Shown one piece after another: positions 18,585 through 27,308 of a stretch of 64,000 nt of DNA. The stretch is from JALYXI01 sp963795835 (GTDB lineage: Bacteria > Acidobacteriota > Terriglobia > Bryobacterales > Bryobacteraceae), in contig CAWCJC010000002.1 in the NCBI GenBank assembly GCA_963795835.1, positions 322,322 to 386,321 of the forward strand, written 5' to 3'. Position 1 is the stretch's first letter; the number at the start of each line of letters is the position of its first letter. The translations under genes and the position numbers were made by a program. The notes below the pieces were generated by a model, which saw nothing but the letters and a program-made list of their open reading frames with translations, was not told the DNA's origin and did not search any database.

Positions 18585-19747
18585 TGATTGAAGTTTCCGT
18601 GGAATAGTGTATCCACATCGCGCTGAATTTCGTCATTCGTGACCGTGCGGCCGTCCAGAGCCAGCGCGTTATATGCCTCTTCCAGCACGTCCACCATCAC
18701 GCGCCGGGTGTGCGCCCACTTATAGATCACCTGTTCCAGAATGCGCGCGTCGGAATGCTGCGGGATGAAGCTGGTGCCCAACAGTTCGATGCGCTCCCGT
18801 GTAATCTCGGAAACAATAGAGGGATTATTCAAAAACCACCAGCACCCAAACGGCAGCAGGTTGCTGAACTTGCGCGCCGCCACGCACAGGCCATGCTGGT
18901 TTTCTCGCGCCAGCATGCTCACCAGGAACCGGTTGTCCGGATTTTCCTGGCACATTCGCTCGATCGCTGCGGGGTCGGCCAGCCCCAAGGAGTCTCCTGC
19001 GTCGCCCAGCGCCGGGTTAACGCGCTTGCGAACCCCAATCATCATTGCGAAGGGTAGTCCGTGTGCCTTGCACGTAGGCAGCACCACATCCCGAATCATC
19101 TGCCCGCGCAGCGATTCTTCCGGATACGCGAACGTCGGCGGCAGCGACACTGCCAGATACAGCGGCTTCATCTTCGCGATCCAGCGGTCCAGAAACTCCC
19201 GTGCCCCCGAAACGCCTCCCAAAGTCGGAGCGACGGAAGCATCGTTCAGGAGCGGGTCGATCCGCAGCGCTGCATGGAACATCGGGTCGTAAGGAACGCC
19301 CTGCTCCCACACGGCCCGCTCTTTGGGATCGAACGGATCGTTCGTCATCACGCATTCGCTGATCCCAGCGTGTTGAAACACCGTCTTGATGTGCTTCCGC
19401 GCGTCCTGCGCCCGAAAGAACTCCCGGGCTTCCGTCAGATCCGGCGCCGAGGTATTGAGCCCGAAAGCCTTCAGGACACCGATTACGCCCCTGCAGGCCT
19501 CGGAAATCGGCGAGCGTTCCACAAACAGCAGCCGCCAGATATGATCGGCCTGCTGTACTTTCGACATCCCGAAGAATTCCGCCGGCTTCAACGAACAGTA
19601 GCGAAACTGCTCAGCCACAAGGTAGTGATAAGTGACCAGCTCATCGATTCCCCAGAGCAGAATGCCCCCGAAATCCGGCGAGTACAAGTGCGTATGCAGG
19701 TCTGAAGCGACCGTGCGATTTACAATCTTCTCGATGGTTGCGCGCAT
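18542..19747 (-). CDS. Glucuronate-isomerase-like (UxaC-like) amidohydrolase-superfamily protein
   Basis: The 401-residue protein begins with a metal-binding HxH motif (VASDLHTHLYSPDFGG) and has later segments typical of the UxaC branch (DNRFLVSMLARENQHG, LGTSFIPQHSDARILEQ, RRVMVDVLEEAYNAL). UxaC converts D-glucuronate to fructuronate. It is shorter than the usual about 470 residues, so the substrate may differ. The ATG at 19747 is chosen because the longer frame would overlap recA. Coupling to an SDR supports uronate catabolism. Confidence 0.7.
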   Translation of the reverse strand: MRATIEKIVNRTVASDLHTHLYSPDFGGILLWGIDELVTYHYLVAEQFRYCSLKPAEFFGMSKVQQADHIWRLLFVERSPISEACRGVIGVLKAFGLNTSAPDLTEAREFFRAQDARKHIKTVFQHAGISECVMTNDPFDPKERAVWEQGVPYDPMFHAALRIDPLLNDASVAPTLGGVSGAREFLDRWIAKMKPLYLAVSLPPTFAYPEESLRGQMIRDVVLPTCKAHGLPFAMMIGVRKRVNPALGDAGDSLGLADPAAIERMCQENPDNRFLVSMLARENQHGLCVAARKFSNLLPFGCWWFLNNPSIVSEITRERIELLGTSFIPQHSDARILEQVIYKWAHTRRVMVDVLEEAYNALALDGRTVTNDEIQRDVDTLFHGNFNQWLTSKTTQTSPAA

Positions 19748-19781
19748 GAACCCGCAGTTTACCGTATTCTGGTGAACCGCT

Positions 19782-20867
19782 TCACTGGCGCGGGCGAGCC
19801 ACCGGTTGCGGCCGATTCTGCGGAACCGGCGGAGGCATTTCCAGGCCAGCGCCATTCACCGCCGGTTCCACCCGGATCAAGCCCAGCACCTTGCGCAATT
19901 CCAGATCGATTCCGTCCCGAATATCCGGATTGTCCTTCAGGAACTGCCGCGAATTTTCGCGCCCCTGCCCAATCCGGTCGCCCTTATAACTGAACCAAGA
20001 CCCACTCTTCTCAATTAGGTTCTGCGCCACCCCGAGATCCAGTAAATCCCCTTCTTTGGAAACGCCTTCGCCGTAGATAATGTCGAACTCCGCCTCGCGA
20101 AACGGCGCAGCGAGTTTGTTCTTTGCGATCTTCACCTTCGTCCGGTTCCCCACCACCGCATCCCCATCTTTGATTGCGGCAATCCGCCGGATATCGACGC
20201 GTACTGACGCATAAAACTTCAACGCCCGCCCGCCCGTCGTTGTCTCCGGGCTTCCGAACATAACGCCAATCTTCTCGCGAATCTGGTTGATAAAAATCAA
20301 ACAGGTTTTCGACTTCGAAACCAACCCCGTCAGCTTCCGCAAAGCCTGCGACATCAATCTCGCCTGCAGACCCATGTGGCTGTCCCCCATCTCGCCATCA
20401 AGCTCAGCCTTAGGCACCAAAGCCGCGACAGAATCCACCACCAGAACGTCGATCGACCCGGATGCAATCAGCGCGTTCGTAATCTCCAGCGCCTGCTCCC
20501 CATAGTCCGGCTGCGAAACCAGCAGGTTATCGACATCGACGCCTAACTTCCGCGCATAAATCGGATCGAGCGCGTGCTCCACGTCGATAAATGCCGCCAT
20601 GCCACCCATCTTTTGGGCTTCCGCTACAACCTGAAGCGCAATCGTGGTTTTACCGGACGATTCCGGCCCATAAATCTCACAAATTCGGCCACGGGGAAAT
20701 CCGCCGGTCCCGAGCGCATTATCCATCGCAATCGAACCGGTCGAAATCACAGCAATCGGAATCACCGCTTCTTTCGACCCCAAACGCACAATCGAGCCCT
20801 TCCCAAACTGCTTCTCAATCGCGCCTAAAGTAGCTTCCAGCGCCCGCGCCCGCTCTTTTTCTTCCAT
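19782..20867 (-). CDS. recA: Recombinase RecA
   Basis: It has all RecA features in 361 residues: the start MEEKERARALEATLGAIEKQ with FGKGSIVRLG, Walker A GPESSGKTT, Walker B LVVDSVAAL, the L1/L2 DNA-binding loops (GEMGDSHMGLQARLMSQALR) and FINQIREKIGVMFGSPETTT. The tail is Pro/Arg-rich rather than acidic (PPPVPQNRPQPVARPRQ). It drives homologous recombination and the SOS response. The start at 20867 excludes an unsupported N-terminal extension in the same frame. Confidence 0.97.
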   Translation of the reverse strand: MEEKERARALEATLGAIEKQFGKGSIVRLGSKEAVIPIAVISTGSIAMDNALGTGGFPRGRICEIYGPESSGKTTIALQVVAEAQKMGGMAAFIDVEHALDPIYARKLGVDVDNLLVSQPDYGEQALEITNALIASGSIDVLVVDSVAALVPKAELDGEMGDSHMGLQARLMSQALRKLTGLVSKSKTCLIFINQIREKIGVMFGSPETTTGGRALKFYASVRVDIRRIAAIKDGDAVVGNRTKVKIAKNKLAAPFREAEFDIIYGEGVSKEGDLLDLGVAQNLIEKSGSWFSYKGDRIGQGRENSRQFLKDNPDIRDGIDLELRKVLGLIRVEPAVNGAGLEMPPPVPQNRPQPVARPRQ

Positions 20868-20876
20868 GTTGTTCCG

Positions 20877-20903
20877 ATTGTATCCGCTTTCGCGAATCTT
20901 CGC
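20877..20903 (-). promoter_or_regulatory. Putative recA promoter with palindromic operator-like site
   Basis: On the minus strand a TACAAT -10 box lies at 20882-20877, ten bases before the recA ATG, and a perfect TTCGCGAA palindrome at 20889-20896 sits in the spacer just upstream. That position would suit an SOS-type repressor, but the LexA box of this lineage is not known to me, so the operator assignment is a guess. Confidence 0.35.
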
Positions 20904-20991
20904 TATATCTTCGCCTAAGAAAACTTTAGTTAAGGGCTGAATTCGGAAATAAAGTTCCTGATCGCTATCGAGCTTGGATGATCGGGTAAAA

Positions 20992-21898
20992 CTAGAACCC
21001 GCTCGCCCCCGCCACATAGCGCTTGCTCGGTGGTCCCATATGGATATGGGCTCCCGTCGCTTGGTGCGCAATCGCCATGCGAAACGCAAAGAACGGAATC
21101 CGGTTCGCGGTCAGATAATGCCTGAGCCAAACGCCCTCCGGTGAATCCGGACTCACCGGCACGTCCACCCGCCCGCGATGGTCAAACCCCATGGATCGAT
21201 GCGTCGCCGATTCGCCATCCGCGCTCACCGGCAGTTTGTGCGCGAACCGAACGTAGAACGACGCCTCTACCTTCGCGCGATCCTGCGTCGTAAACGTCCC
21301 TTTCCCGTCATAGCGCTCCACGAACTTTCGCGCTTCAATCGGCGACATTCTCATCAACCGCGTCATCATGTCGGCCTCCGCGGCGGCCATGAATTCCACC
21401 TGCTTCACAAGCTTGCCGCGCGCGATCGCCCAATCGACATCCTTCTGCGCGCGATCCACATCCTCCCTGGTGGCGATCAGCTCCTGCTGCGAAATCAACC
21501 CTGCGGCTAACTGCTTTTCCTGCTCGCCGAGCGCTTTCTTGCGCCGGTCCAGGCGCCGTTGCGCGGCAGATACCGTTTCCGCGGCTTGCGCTGACGTGAT
21601 GTCCCTGCCATAAAGAGCTCTCGTAATCAGCGCTTCGTCCTGTTTGTCCAACAGATCCAGTTCGGCCTTCTCTAACCGCGACCGCGCCACCGTCCCGTTC
21701 TCAACCAGAATGCGCATCCGGTCTACTTCCATTCGGGCGCGCAGCACGGAGGGATCTTCGTTCGCCAGGTCGGCCGGTGTAGGCCGCGAGGCTTCTGCGG
21801 GTGGATGCCGGGGAGGGCGCCGGTTCGGGGACGGGAGGCTTTTGGGCACTAGCCAGAACGGCGAACAAAGCCGCTACCCATCGCAATCTCGGTTTCAA
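20992..21898 (-). CDS. Secreted coiled-coil protein with C-terminal M15-peptidase-like motif (frameshifted)
   Basis: A TTG start at 21898 gives a signal peptide (RLRWVAALFAVLASAQ) and a Pro-rich stretch. One surplus base around 21795-21840 then shifts to the main frame, a long helical region (about residues 60-200) with many Glu/Arg heptads. The C-terminal 70 residues read THRSMGFDHRGRVDVPV and later TGAHIHMGPPS. The SxxxDHxGRxD and HxH spacing recalls zinc D-Ala-D-Ala peptidases of the VanY/M15 type, but this is only a motif resemblance. Repaired length is about 301 residues. Function is unknown. Confidence 0.65.
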
Positions 21899-21998
21899 AG
21901 CTTGTGCCCTTAGTGTACGATAAGGGCGGGAGAGTGTTCTGCAACTACCTGAAGTAGAAGTACGGGAAATCGCCAACCAGGAAATCGATAAACCAGTC

Positions 21999-22355
21999 GT
22001 GACGCCGGAGACCGAAACGCCGCATTGGCTGATTGCCGTGCGCGCCGCGCAGTCGAAACAAGCGGAAGATATCATCGTCCTCGACCTGAGCGGGATCACT
22101 TCGTTTACGGATTATTTCGTAATCTGCACCGGCGGCAATTCCCGCCAGGCTCAGGCCATCAGCGACGAAATCAGTCTCAAGTTGAAAGCCGTGGGCGATC
22201 TCCCCGTCAGTTTGGAAGGCTATGAAGGCGCCGAGTGGATTCTGGCGGACTACAGTGATTTTCTGGTCCACATCTTCTCCCCGAAGGCTCGCGAATACTA
22301 CAGTCTCGAACGCCTCTGGCGCGCCGGCAAAGTCGTCGAAATTCCCGAAGTTTGA
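21999..22355 (+). CDS. rsfS: Ribosomal silencing factor RsfS
   Basis: This 118-residue protein matches the RsfS/Iojap family: AEDIIVLDLSGITSFTDYFVICTGGNSRQAQAIS, then GYEGAEWILADYSDFLVHIF and REYYSLERLW. It binds ribosomal protein L14 and prevents subunit joining under starvation. GTG at 21999 is the start used. Its stop overlaps the TTG start of rlmH, the usual neighbour. Confidence 0.93.
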   Translation: MTPETETPHWLIAVRAAQSKQAEDIIVLDLSGITSFTDYFVICTGGNSRQAQAISDEISLKLKAVGDLPVSLEGYEGAEWILADYSDFLVHIFSPKAREYYSLERLWRAGKVVEIPEV

Positions 22356-22771
22356 AGGTTTTCGTCTACTTCATCGGCAAACCTAAAGACGCTGCAGCCA
22401 ACGCCATCGCCGAAGACTTCCTGAAGCGCGCCGGGCACTACGCTGCCACGCAAATGCTGGAGATCAAGCCGGATAAGGCCGATTTACCGGCCAAACACCC
22501 CACCGCCTTCCGCATCTATCTTGACCCGGCTGGCCGCGCAATGGACTCCCAGGAGTTCTCCTCCCTGTTCAGCAAAGCCGAAATGGCCGGGCACGACCTG
22601 GTCTTCCTGATCGGGGGCGCCGACGGCCTGCCCCCTGCCTGGCGCGGCGACGCCAACCTGCTCCTCTCCCTGTCCCGCATGACATTTCCCCATGAACTGG
22701 CCCGCGCCATGCTCGCCGAACAGATCTATCGCGCATGGGCCATCTTGCGGGGTCATCCGTACCCGCGCTAG
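22352..22771 (+). CDS. rlmH: 23S rRNA pseudouridine-1915 N3-methyltransferase RlmH
   Basis: A 139-residue SPOUT methyltransferase with the knotted C-terminal SAM site: VFLIGGADGLPP, LSLSRMTFPHELARAMLAEQ and the very conserved end IYRAWAILRGHPYPR. It starts at TTG 22352, overlapping the rsfS stop by 4 bases, so the two are translationally coupled. The protein is slightly shorter than the E. coli enzyme, within the family range. Confidence 0.94.
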   Translation: MKVFVYFIGKPKDAAANAIAEDFLKRAGHYAATQMLEIKPDKADLPAKHPTAFRIYLDPAGRAMDSQEFSSLFSKAEMAGHDLVFLIGGADGLPPAWRGDANLLLSLSRMTFPHELARAMLAEQIYRAWAILRGHPYPR

Positions 22772-22803
22772 TGTTGAAGATTGCGCTCGTATGTTGCGCT
22801 CCT

Positions 22804-23673
22804 ATGGCCTGGTTCAAACGCGAAGAACAAAATCCCGAAAAGAAAGCCAAGGTCAATGAGGCGGAGAAGACCGTCAAGACCGAAGGGCTTTGGCAAAAGT
22901 GCGACAACTGCCGCGAGATCATTTGGAAGAAGGACCTGGAAGCCACGCTCAATGTCTGTCCCCGCTGTGGCTCACACTTTCGTCTCACCGCGCGCGCCCG
23001 CCTGGAATTGCTGTTCGATGACGGAAGCTATCAGGAAATCGATGGCGACATCCGCTCGTCTGACCCCTTGTCGTTCGTCGATTCCAAACCTTATAGCGAC
23101 CGTCTCGCCGCCATGCAGGCATCTACCCAGCTTTCCGATGCCCTGGTCTCGGCCAAGGGTCTGCTGAATGGCCGGAAGGTGAACATCTGCGCCATGGACC
23201 CTCGCTTCATCGGCGGCTCCATGGGCTCCGTTATGGGTGAGCGCATCACGCGCGCCATTGAACGCAGTATCGCGGAATCCGCGCCCATGATCGTGGTTTC
23301 CGCATCGGGCGGCGCGCGCATGCAGGAAGGCGCAATCAGTCTGATGCAGATGGCCAAGATCTCGGCGGCGTTGATGCGCCTGGATGAAGCTCGCATTCCT
23401 TACATCAGCGTGTTGACCGACCCCACCACCGGGGGCGTCACCGCCAGTCTTGCCATGTTGGGCGACCTCAACATTGCCGAGCCCGGCGCGTTGATCGGCT
23501 TCGCCGGTCCGCGAGTTATCGAACAGACCATCCGCCAGAAGCTGCCCGAAGGCTTTCAGCGCAGCGAGTTCCTGGTTAAGCACGGCATGCTCGATGCCGT
23601 GGTTCCGCGCGCCGAACTCAAGGCCTACATCTCGCAGGCGCTCACGTTCTTCGTGGGACCCTCGCGCGGGTGA
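22804..23673 (+). CDS. accD: Acetyl-CoA carboxylase carboxyltransferase subunit beta
   Basis: AccD is recognised by its N-terminal four-cysteine zinc ribbon (WQKCDNCREIIWKKD then NVCPRCGSHF) and the crotonase-fold carboxyltransferase core (VSASGGARMQEGAISLMQMAK, TDPTTGGVTASLAMLGD, AGPRVIEQTI). With AccA, which is not in this window, it makes malonyl-CoA for fatty acid synthesis. The ATG at 22804 gives 289 residues. The stop overlaps the folC start by 4 bases, a common accD-folC arrangement. Confidence 0.96.
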   Translation: MAWFKREEQNPEKKAKVNEAEKTVKTEGLWQKCDNCREIIWKKDLEATLNVCPRCGSHFRLTARARLELLFDDGSYQEIDGDIRSSDPLSFVDSKPYSDRLAAMQASTQLSDALVSAKGLLNGRKVNICAMDPRFIGGSMGSVMGERITRAIERSIAESAPMIVVSASGGARMQEGAISLMQMAKISAALMRLDEARIPYISVLTDPTTGGVTASLAMLGDLNIAEPGALIGFAGPRVIEQTIRQKLPEGFQRSEFLVKHGMLDAVVPRAELKAYISQALTFFVGPSRG

Positions 23674-24878
23674 ACTTCGAGGAGTCAGTCCGGTTCCTCT
23701 ATTCGCTCGGCAATGAGCTCAAGACCGCCAAGTTCGGCCTGGAGAACATCACCGTTCTTCTCGAATCACTCGGCAATCCGCACCGTAAGACGAAGTTCGT
23801 CCATGTAGCGGGAACCAACGGCAAAGGGTCCACCTGCGCCATGATCGAAAGCGGTTTGCGCGCCGCGGGCGTGCGGACGGGCTTGTATACCTCGCCGCAT
23901 CTGGTGAGCGCTGTCGAACGCATCCAGCTCGGCGGCGTCCCGATCTCGGAAGAACAGTTCGCGGCCGCGTTCGACCAGGTCCACGCAGCCGCCGGCTTCA
24001 TGCCGGTGCATCCCACTTACTTCGAGACAGTCACCGCCATGGCCTTCGTGATCTTCGCCCGTGAAGCGGAAATGGTGGTGCTCGAAACAGGCTTGGGCGG
24101 CCGCCTCGACGCCACCAACGTTGTGACTCCGGAGCTATCGGTCATCACTCCCATCGATTACGATCACCAGATCTTCCTTGGCAACACGCTCGCGGAGATT
24201 GCCTCTGAAAAGGCCGGTATTCTGAAGCCCGGAGTGCCCGCTGTCACCTCCGCGCAACGCCCGGAAGCAATGGCGATGCTCGAACATCATCGGCCCTTGC
24301 GCAGGTCCGACGCATGGCCATTCCGGAATCTGGAAGTCACCCGTGCAGGCAGTACCTTTGAAGCAGGCCCATACGCGCTCCGTTGCCCGCTCGCCGGCGC
24401 GCACCAAGCCGAAAACGCTCGCACTGCCGCGTTGGCGCTTGATACTTTGGGCTTTGATCCGCGCGGTATCGAAGCAGCCAAATGGCCCGGCCGCCTCGAG
24501 CAGATCGCCCCCGGCATCATCGTCGATGGCGCTCACAATCCGGCCGGAGCAAGAGCACTCGCAGCGTACGTCCGCCAGTTCTTCGCGGGCGAGCGCCTTC
24601 AGCTGATCTTCGGAGCCATGCGGGACAAAGCGGTCACGGAGATGGCCGCCGAACTGTTCCCGCTCTTCGACGAAGTGATACTCACCACCCCAAACCAATC
24701 CCGCGCGCTACCAGCCGAAGAGATGGCTACTCTGGTTCAACACCCCCACCTTCGCACGACGAGCAATCTCACGGAAGCCATGGCGCTCATCACGGGCGCC
24801 ACGTTCATCAGCGGCTCGCTGTTTCTGGTAGGCGAAGCCCGGGCCCATACAGCACCTTTCCGGGACGCGCGGCCGTAA
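23670..24878 (+). CDS. folC: Bifunctional folylpolyglutamate / dihydrofolate synthase
   Basis: A Mur-ligase-fold enzyme of 402 residues with the P-loop VAGTNGKGST, substrate motif TSPHLVSAVERI, ETGLGGRLDATN, the carbamylated-Lys region ASEKAGILKPG, and the C-terminal DGAHNPAGA. It adds glutamate to folates, and often to dihydropteroate, in the cytoplasm. It starts at GTG 23670. The last 71 bases overlap the convergent amidohydrolase gene; a true end slightly earlier would not be surprising but no stop is seen. Confidence 0.94.
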   Translation: MNFEESVRFLYSLGNELKTAKFGLENITVLLESLGNPHRKTKFVHVAGTNGKGSTCAMIESGLRAAGVRTGLYTSPHLVSAVERIQLGGVPISEEQFAAAFDQVHAAAGFMPVHPTYFETVTAMAFVIFAREAEMVVLETGLGGRLDATNVVTPELSVITPIDYDHQIFLGNTLAEIASEKAGILKPGVPAVTSAQRPEAMAMLEHHRPLRRSDAWPFRNLEVTRAGSTFEAGPYALRCPLAGAHQAENARTAALALDTLGFDPRGIEAAKWPGRLEQIAPGIIVDGAHNPAGARALAAYVRQFFAGERLQLIFGAMRDKAVTEMAAELFPLFDEVILTTPNQSRALPAEEMATLVQHPHLRTTSNLTEAMALITGATFISGSLFLVGEARAHTAPFRDARP

Positions 24879-26385
24879 CCACGCCCTTCAGCAACACCGG
24901 CTTCCCGTTCACCACCACGTCCTCAAAGCCCACGGAGTATTGGTGCGGCTTCGCAAACTCTGCGCGATCCGCCACCGTCTCCGGATCGAACACCACCAGG
25001 TCCGCCTTCATCCCCACGCGCAGCAGTCCCCGGTCCGGAATGCTCATCCGCTGCGCCGGCATCCCGCTCATCTTGTGGACTGCCTGCTCCAGAGTCAGCA
25101 CGTGCTGCTCCCGCACATACACGCCCAGCACGCGCGCGAATGTGCCATAGCTGCGCGGATGCGGCGCAGCTTTGCCGAACTCTGGAATGTCTCCATCGGA
25201 CGCAATCATTGTGTACGGCGACCGCATGATGCGCGCCACATCCTCTTCCCCGATCGCGTGATAGATCATCGAGCAGTTCCCGCGCCTCATCATCGCCATC
25301 GTAGTCTCGGCGACTTCGTCGAAGGTTGGCTCCTTGCCCTGCGCCCGCGTGACATCGGCCAGGCTCTTGCCTGCCAAGCTCTCATCCCAGCCGCAGTTGG
25401 CGACCGTCACGTTCTTCGCATCGCCTCCGCCGCGCCCTTCCCGCAGGTTCACCACAATCTGCTGCTTGATCCGCGCGCGTGCGTCCGGCGCATTCAGCCG
25501 CTCCACGGTAGCCGCGTGTCCCCCTTCAAGTGACCATTGCGGGAGCAGCGCCGCCAAGCCCGTACTGGACGCCGTATACGGATACTGATCGATCGTCACA
25601 TCCACACCCCGTGCCCGCGCCTCTTCCACCAGCTTCAACGTCGCAGCGCTCTTGCCCCAGTTCGCCTTGCCGATCACCTTGTGGTGCGTCACTTGCGTCG
25701 GCAGATGCCCCTCTTCGCCAATGCGAATCGTCTCGCGAACCGAGTCCTCAATCTGCTCCCCCTCATCCCGCATGTGCGACTGATGGATCCCCCCGAGCGG
25801 GCCCACCACCTTGCCCAGTTCAATCACTTCCTCGGTCTCCGCGAAGTTACCCGGCACATAGAACAAGCCGGTCGAAAGCCCGAACGCGCCATCGAGCATC
25901 GCCTGCCGCGCCAGCCCGCGCATCCGCTCCAACTCCGCGGCCGTTGCTTTGCGATTCGCCAGACCGATCACCTGCTCCCGAATCGTCCCATGCCCGACGA
26001 AACTCCCCACGTTTACCGAAATCCCCGTCGCCTTCAGCTTGTCGAAGAACGGCGGCAGCGGCAATGGCGAACTGCCATCGGGGCCTTCGATGAAGGTCGT
26101 CACCCCCTCACGCAGATAGTTCTCTGCCGTGGGTACCAGGAAGATGCCCCGCCGCCCATGCGAATGCACGTCGATGAACCCGGGCGCTACCGTCAACCCG
26201 TGCGCATCGATTCGCTGTTTCGCCGCGGCTTTCGACAGGTCTCCCATGGCCGCAATCGTGTCGCCGTTGATTCCGATATCCGCGCGAAACCATGGATTAT
26301 CCGCGCCATCCACCACGCGCCCGCCCGAAACGATCAGGTCATACTGCGCCGGTTGCGCAAGAAGGAAAAGGATTGGGATCCACAT
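24808..26385 (-). CDS. Secreted D-aminoacylase-type amidohydrolase
   Basis: The 525-residue enzyme has a short signal peptide (MWIPILFLLAQPAQ), the amidohydrolase start YDLIVSGGRVVDGADNPWFR, the metal motif GFIDVHSHGRRG, further ligands (GGIHQSHMRDEGE, THHKVIG) and the C-terminal KMSGMPAQRMSIPDRGLLR loop of the N-acyl-D-amino-acid deacylase family. It probably hydrolyses N-acyl-D-amino acids or related dipeptides in the periplasm. The ATG at 26385 is chosen over 26403 because it starts the signal peptide and abuts the upstream ankyrin gene. Confidence 0.87.
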   Translation of the reverse strand: MWIPILFLLAQPAQYDLIVSGGRVVDGADNPWFRADIGINGDTIAAMGDLSKAAAKQRIDAHGLTVAPGFIDVHSHGRRGIFLVPTAENYLREGVTTFIEGPDGSSPLPLPPFFDKLKATGISVNVGSFVGHGTIREQVIGLANRKATAAELERMRGLARQAMLDGAFGLSTGLFYVPGNFAETEEVIELGKVVGPLGGIHQSHMRDEGEQIEDSVRETIRIGEEGHLPTQVTHHKVIGKANWGKSAATLKLVEEARARGVDVTIDQYPYTASSTGLAALLPQWSLEGGHAATVERLNAPDARARIKQQIVVNLREGRGGGDAKNVTVANCGWDESLAGKSLADVTRAQGKEPTFDEVAETTMAMMRRGNCSMIYHAIGEEDVARIMRSPYTMIASDGDIPEFGKAAPHPRSYGTFARVLGVYVREQHVLTLEQAVHKMSGMPAQRMSIPDRGLLRVGMKADLVVFDPETVADRAEFAKPHQYSVGFEDVVVNGKPVLLKGVVTAARPGKVLYGPGLRLPETASR

Positions 26386-26386
26386 G

Positions 26387-27308
26387 TCAGGGCTTAGGCG
26401 CAAGATCCTTCGCGCCGTGCGCCCGCAGAATCTCGGTTACAGCAGTGTACCCGTTCCCTACCGATGCATGCAGAGGGCTGAAACCGGCCTTCGTCACAGC
26501 GTTCACGTCCGCCCCGTGATCCACCAACAGCTTCACCATTTCCGCCCGGCCCAGCGATGCGGCGTAATACAGCGGCGTCGCGCCACTCTCCGTCTCGGTT
26601 GCGTTCACATCTGCCCCATGCGCCACCAACAACACCGCGATCTCGTCGTATCCTTTGATTGCTGCTTCACAGAGAGGCGTGGTCCCGCTTCTCGAACGCG
26701 CATTGACGTTCACATTTAACTGCACCAGCATCGACACCACATTCGTCTGCCCCTTCGTTACAGCCTCCTGCAATAACTCCGGACCGGACTTCTCCTGCGT
26801 CGCGATGTTTCCGCCTTTCTGAATTAGCAGCGCCACGGTTTCCGCATGCTGCTTAATCGCCGCATCGTTCAAAGCCGTAGAGCCTGTGGTCGTCCGCGGC
26901 ATTCACATTCGCGCCATGTTCCAGCAGAAGCTTCGCCATCTCCGTATAGCCGCGGACCGTCGCCGTATGCAGCGCCGTCGCGCCCGCCTTGTTCGTCAGC
27001 TTCGCGTCCGCCCCATGCGCCAGCAGCAACTCCGCCATCGCCAGATCGTTCTTCATCGCCGCATAGTGCAGCGCGGTCGACCCCGCTTCTTTGTGCCGGG
27101 TGTTCACATCCGCCTTGGCGTCCAACAGCACACGCGCCATTTCCAGGTTGCCGCTCCAAACAGCGTCCAGCAAGGGCGCCGCGCCCAAGGCGTCCGGTGC
27201 GTTCACATCAGCGCCCGCCAAAATCGCGGCCCGCGTTTGCTCAACGTTTCCGGCGCGGATCGCGTCCCGAAGGTCAACGCACAGCAGGAATACCAGAGCC
27301 CAGATCAT
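26387..27308 (-). CDS. Secreted ankyrin-repeat protein (frameshifted)
   Basis: After a signal peptide (MIWALVFLLCVDL) come about eight ankyrin repeats with the TALHYAAMKNDLAMAELLL / GADVN pattern. One surplus base near 26885 splits the protein between repeats: the first frame ends GANVNAADDH and the second resumes GSTALNDAAIKQHAETVALL. Repaired it has about 306 residues. The role is unknown; protein-protein interaction in the periplasm is inferred. It lies between murB, which it overlaps by 4 bases, and the amidohydrolase, all on the minus strand. Confidence 0.87.
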
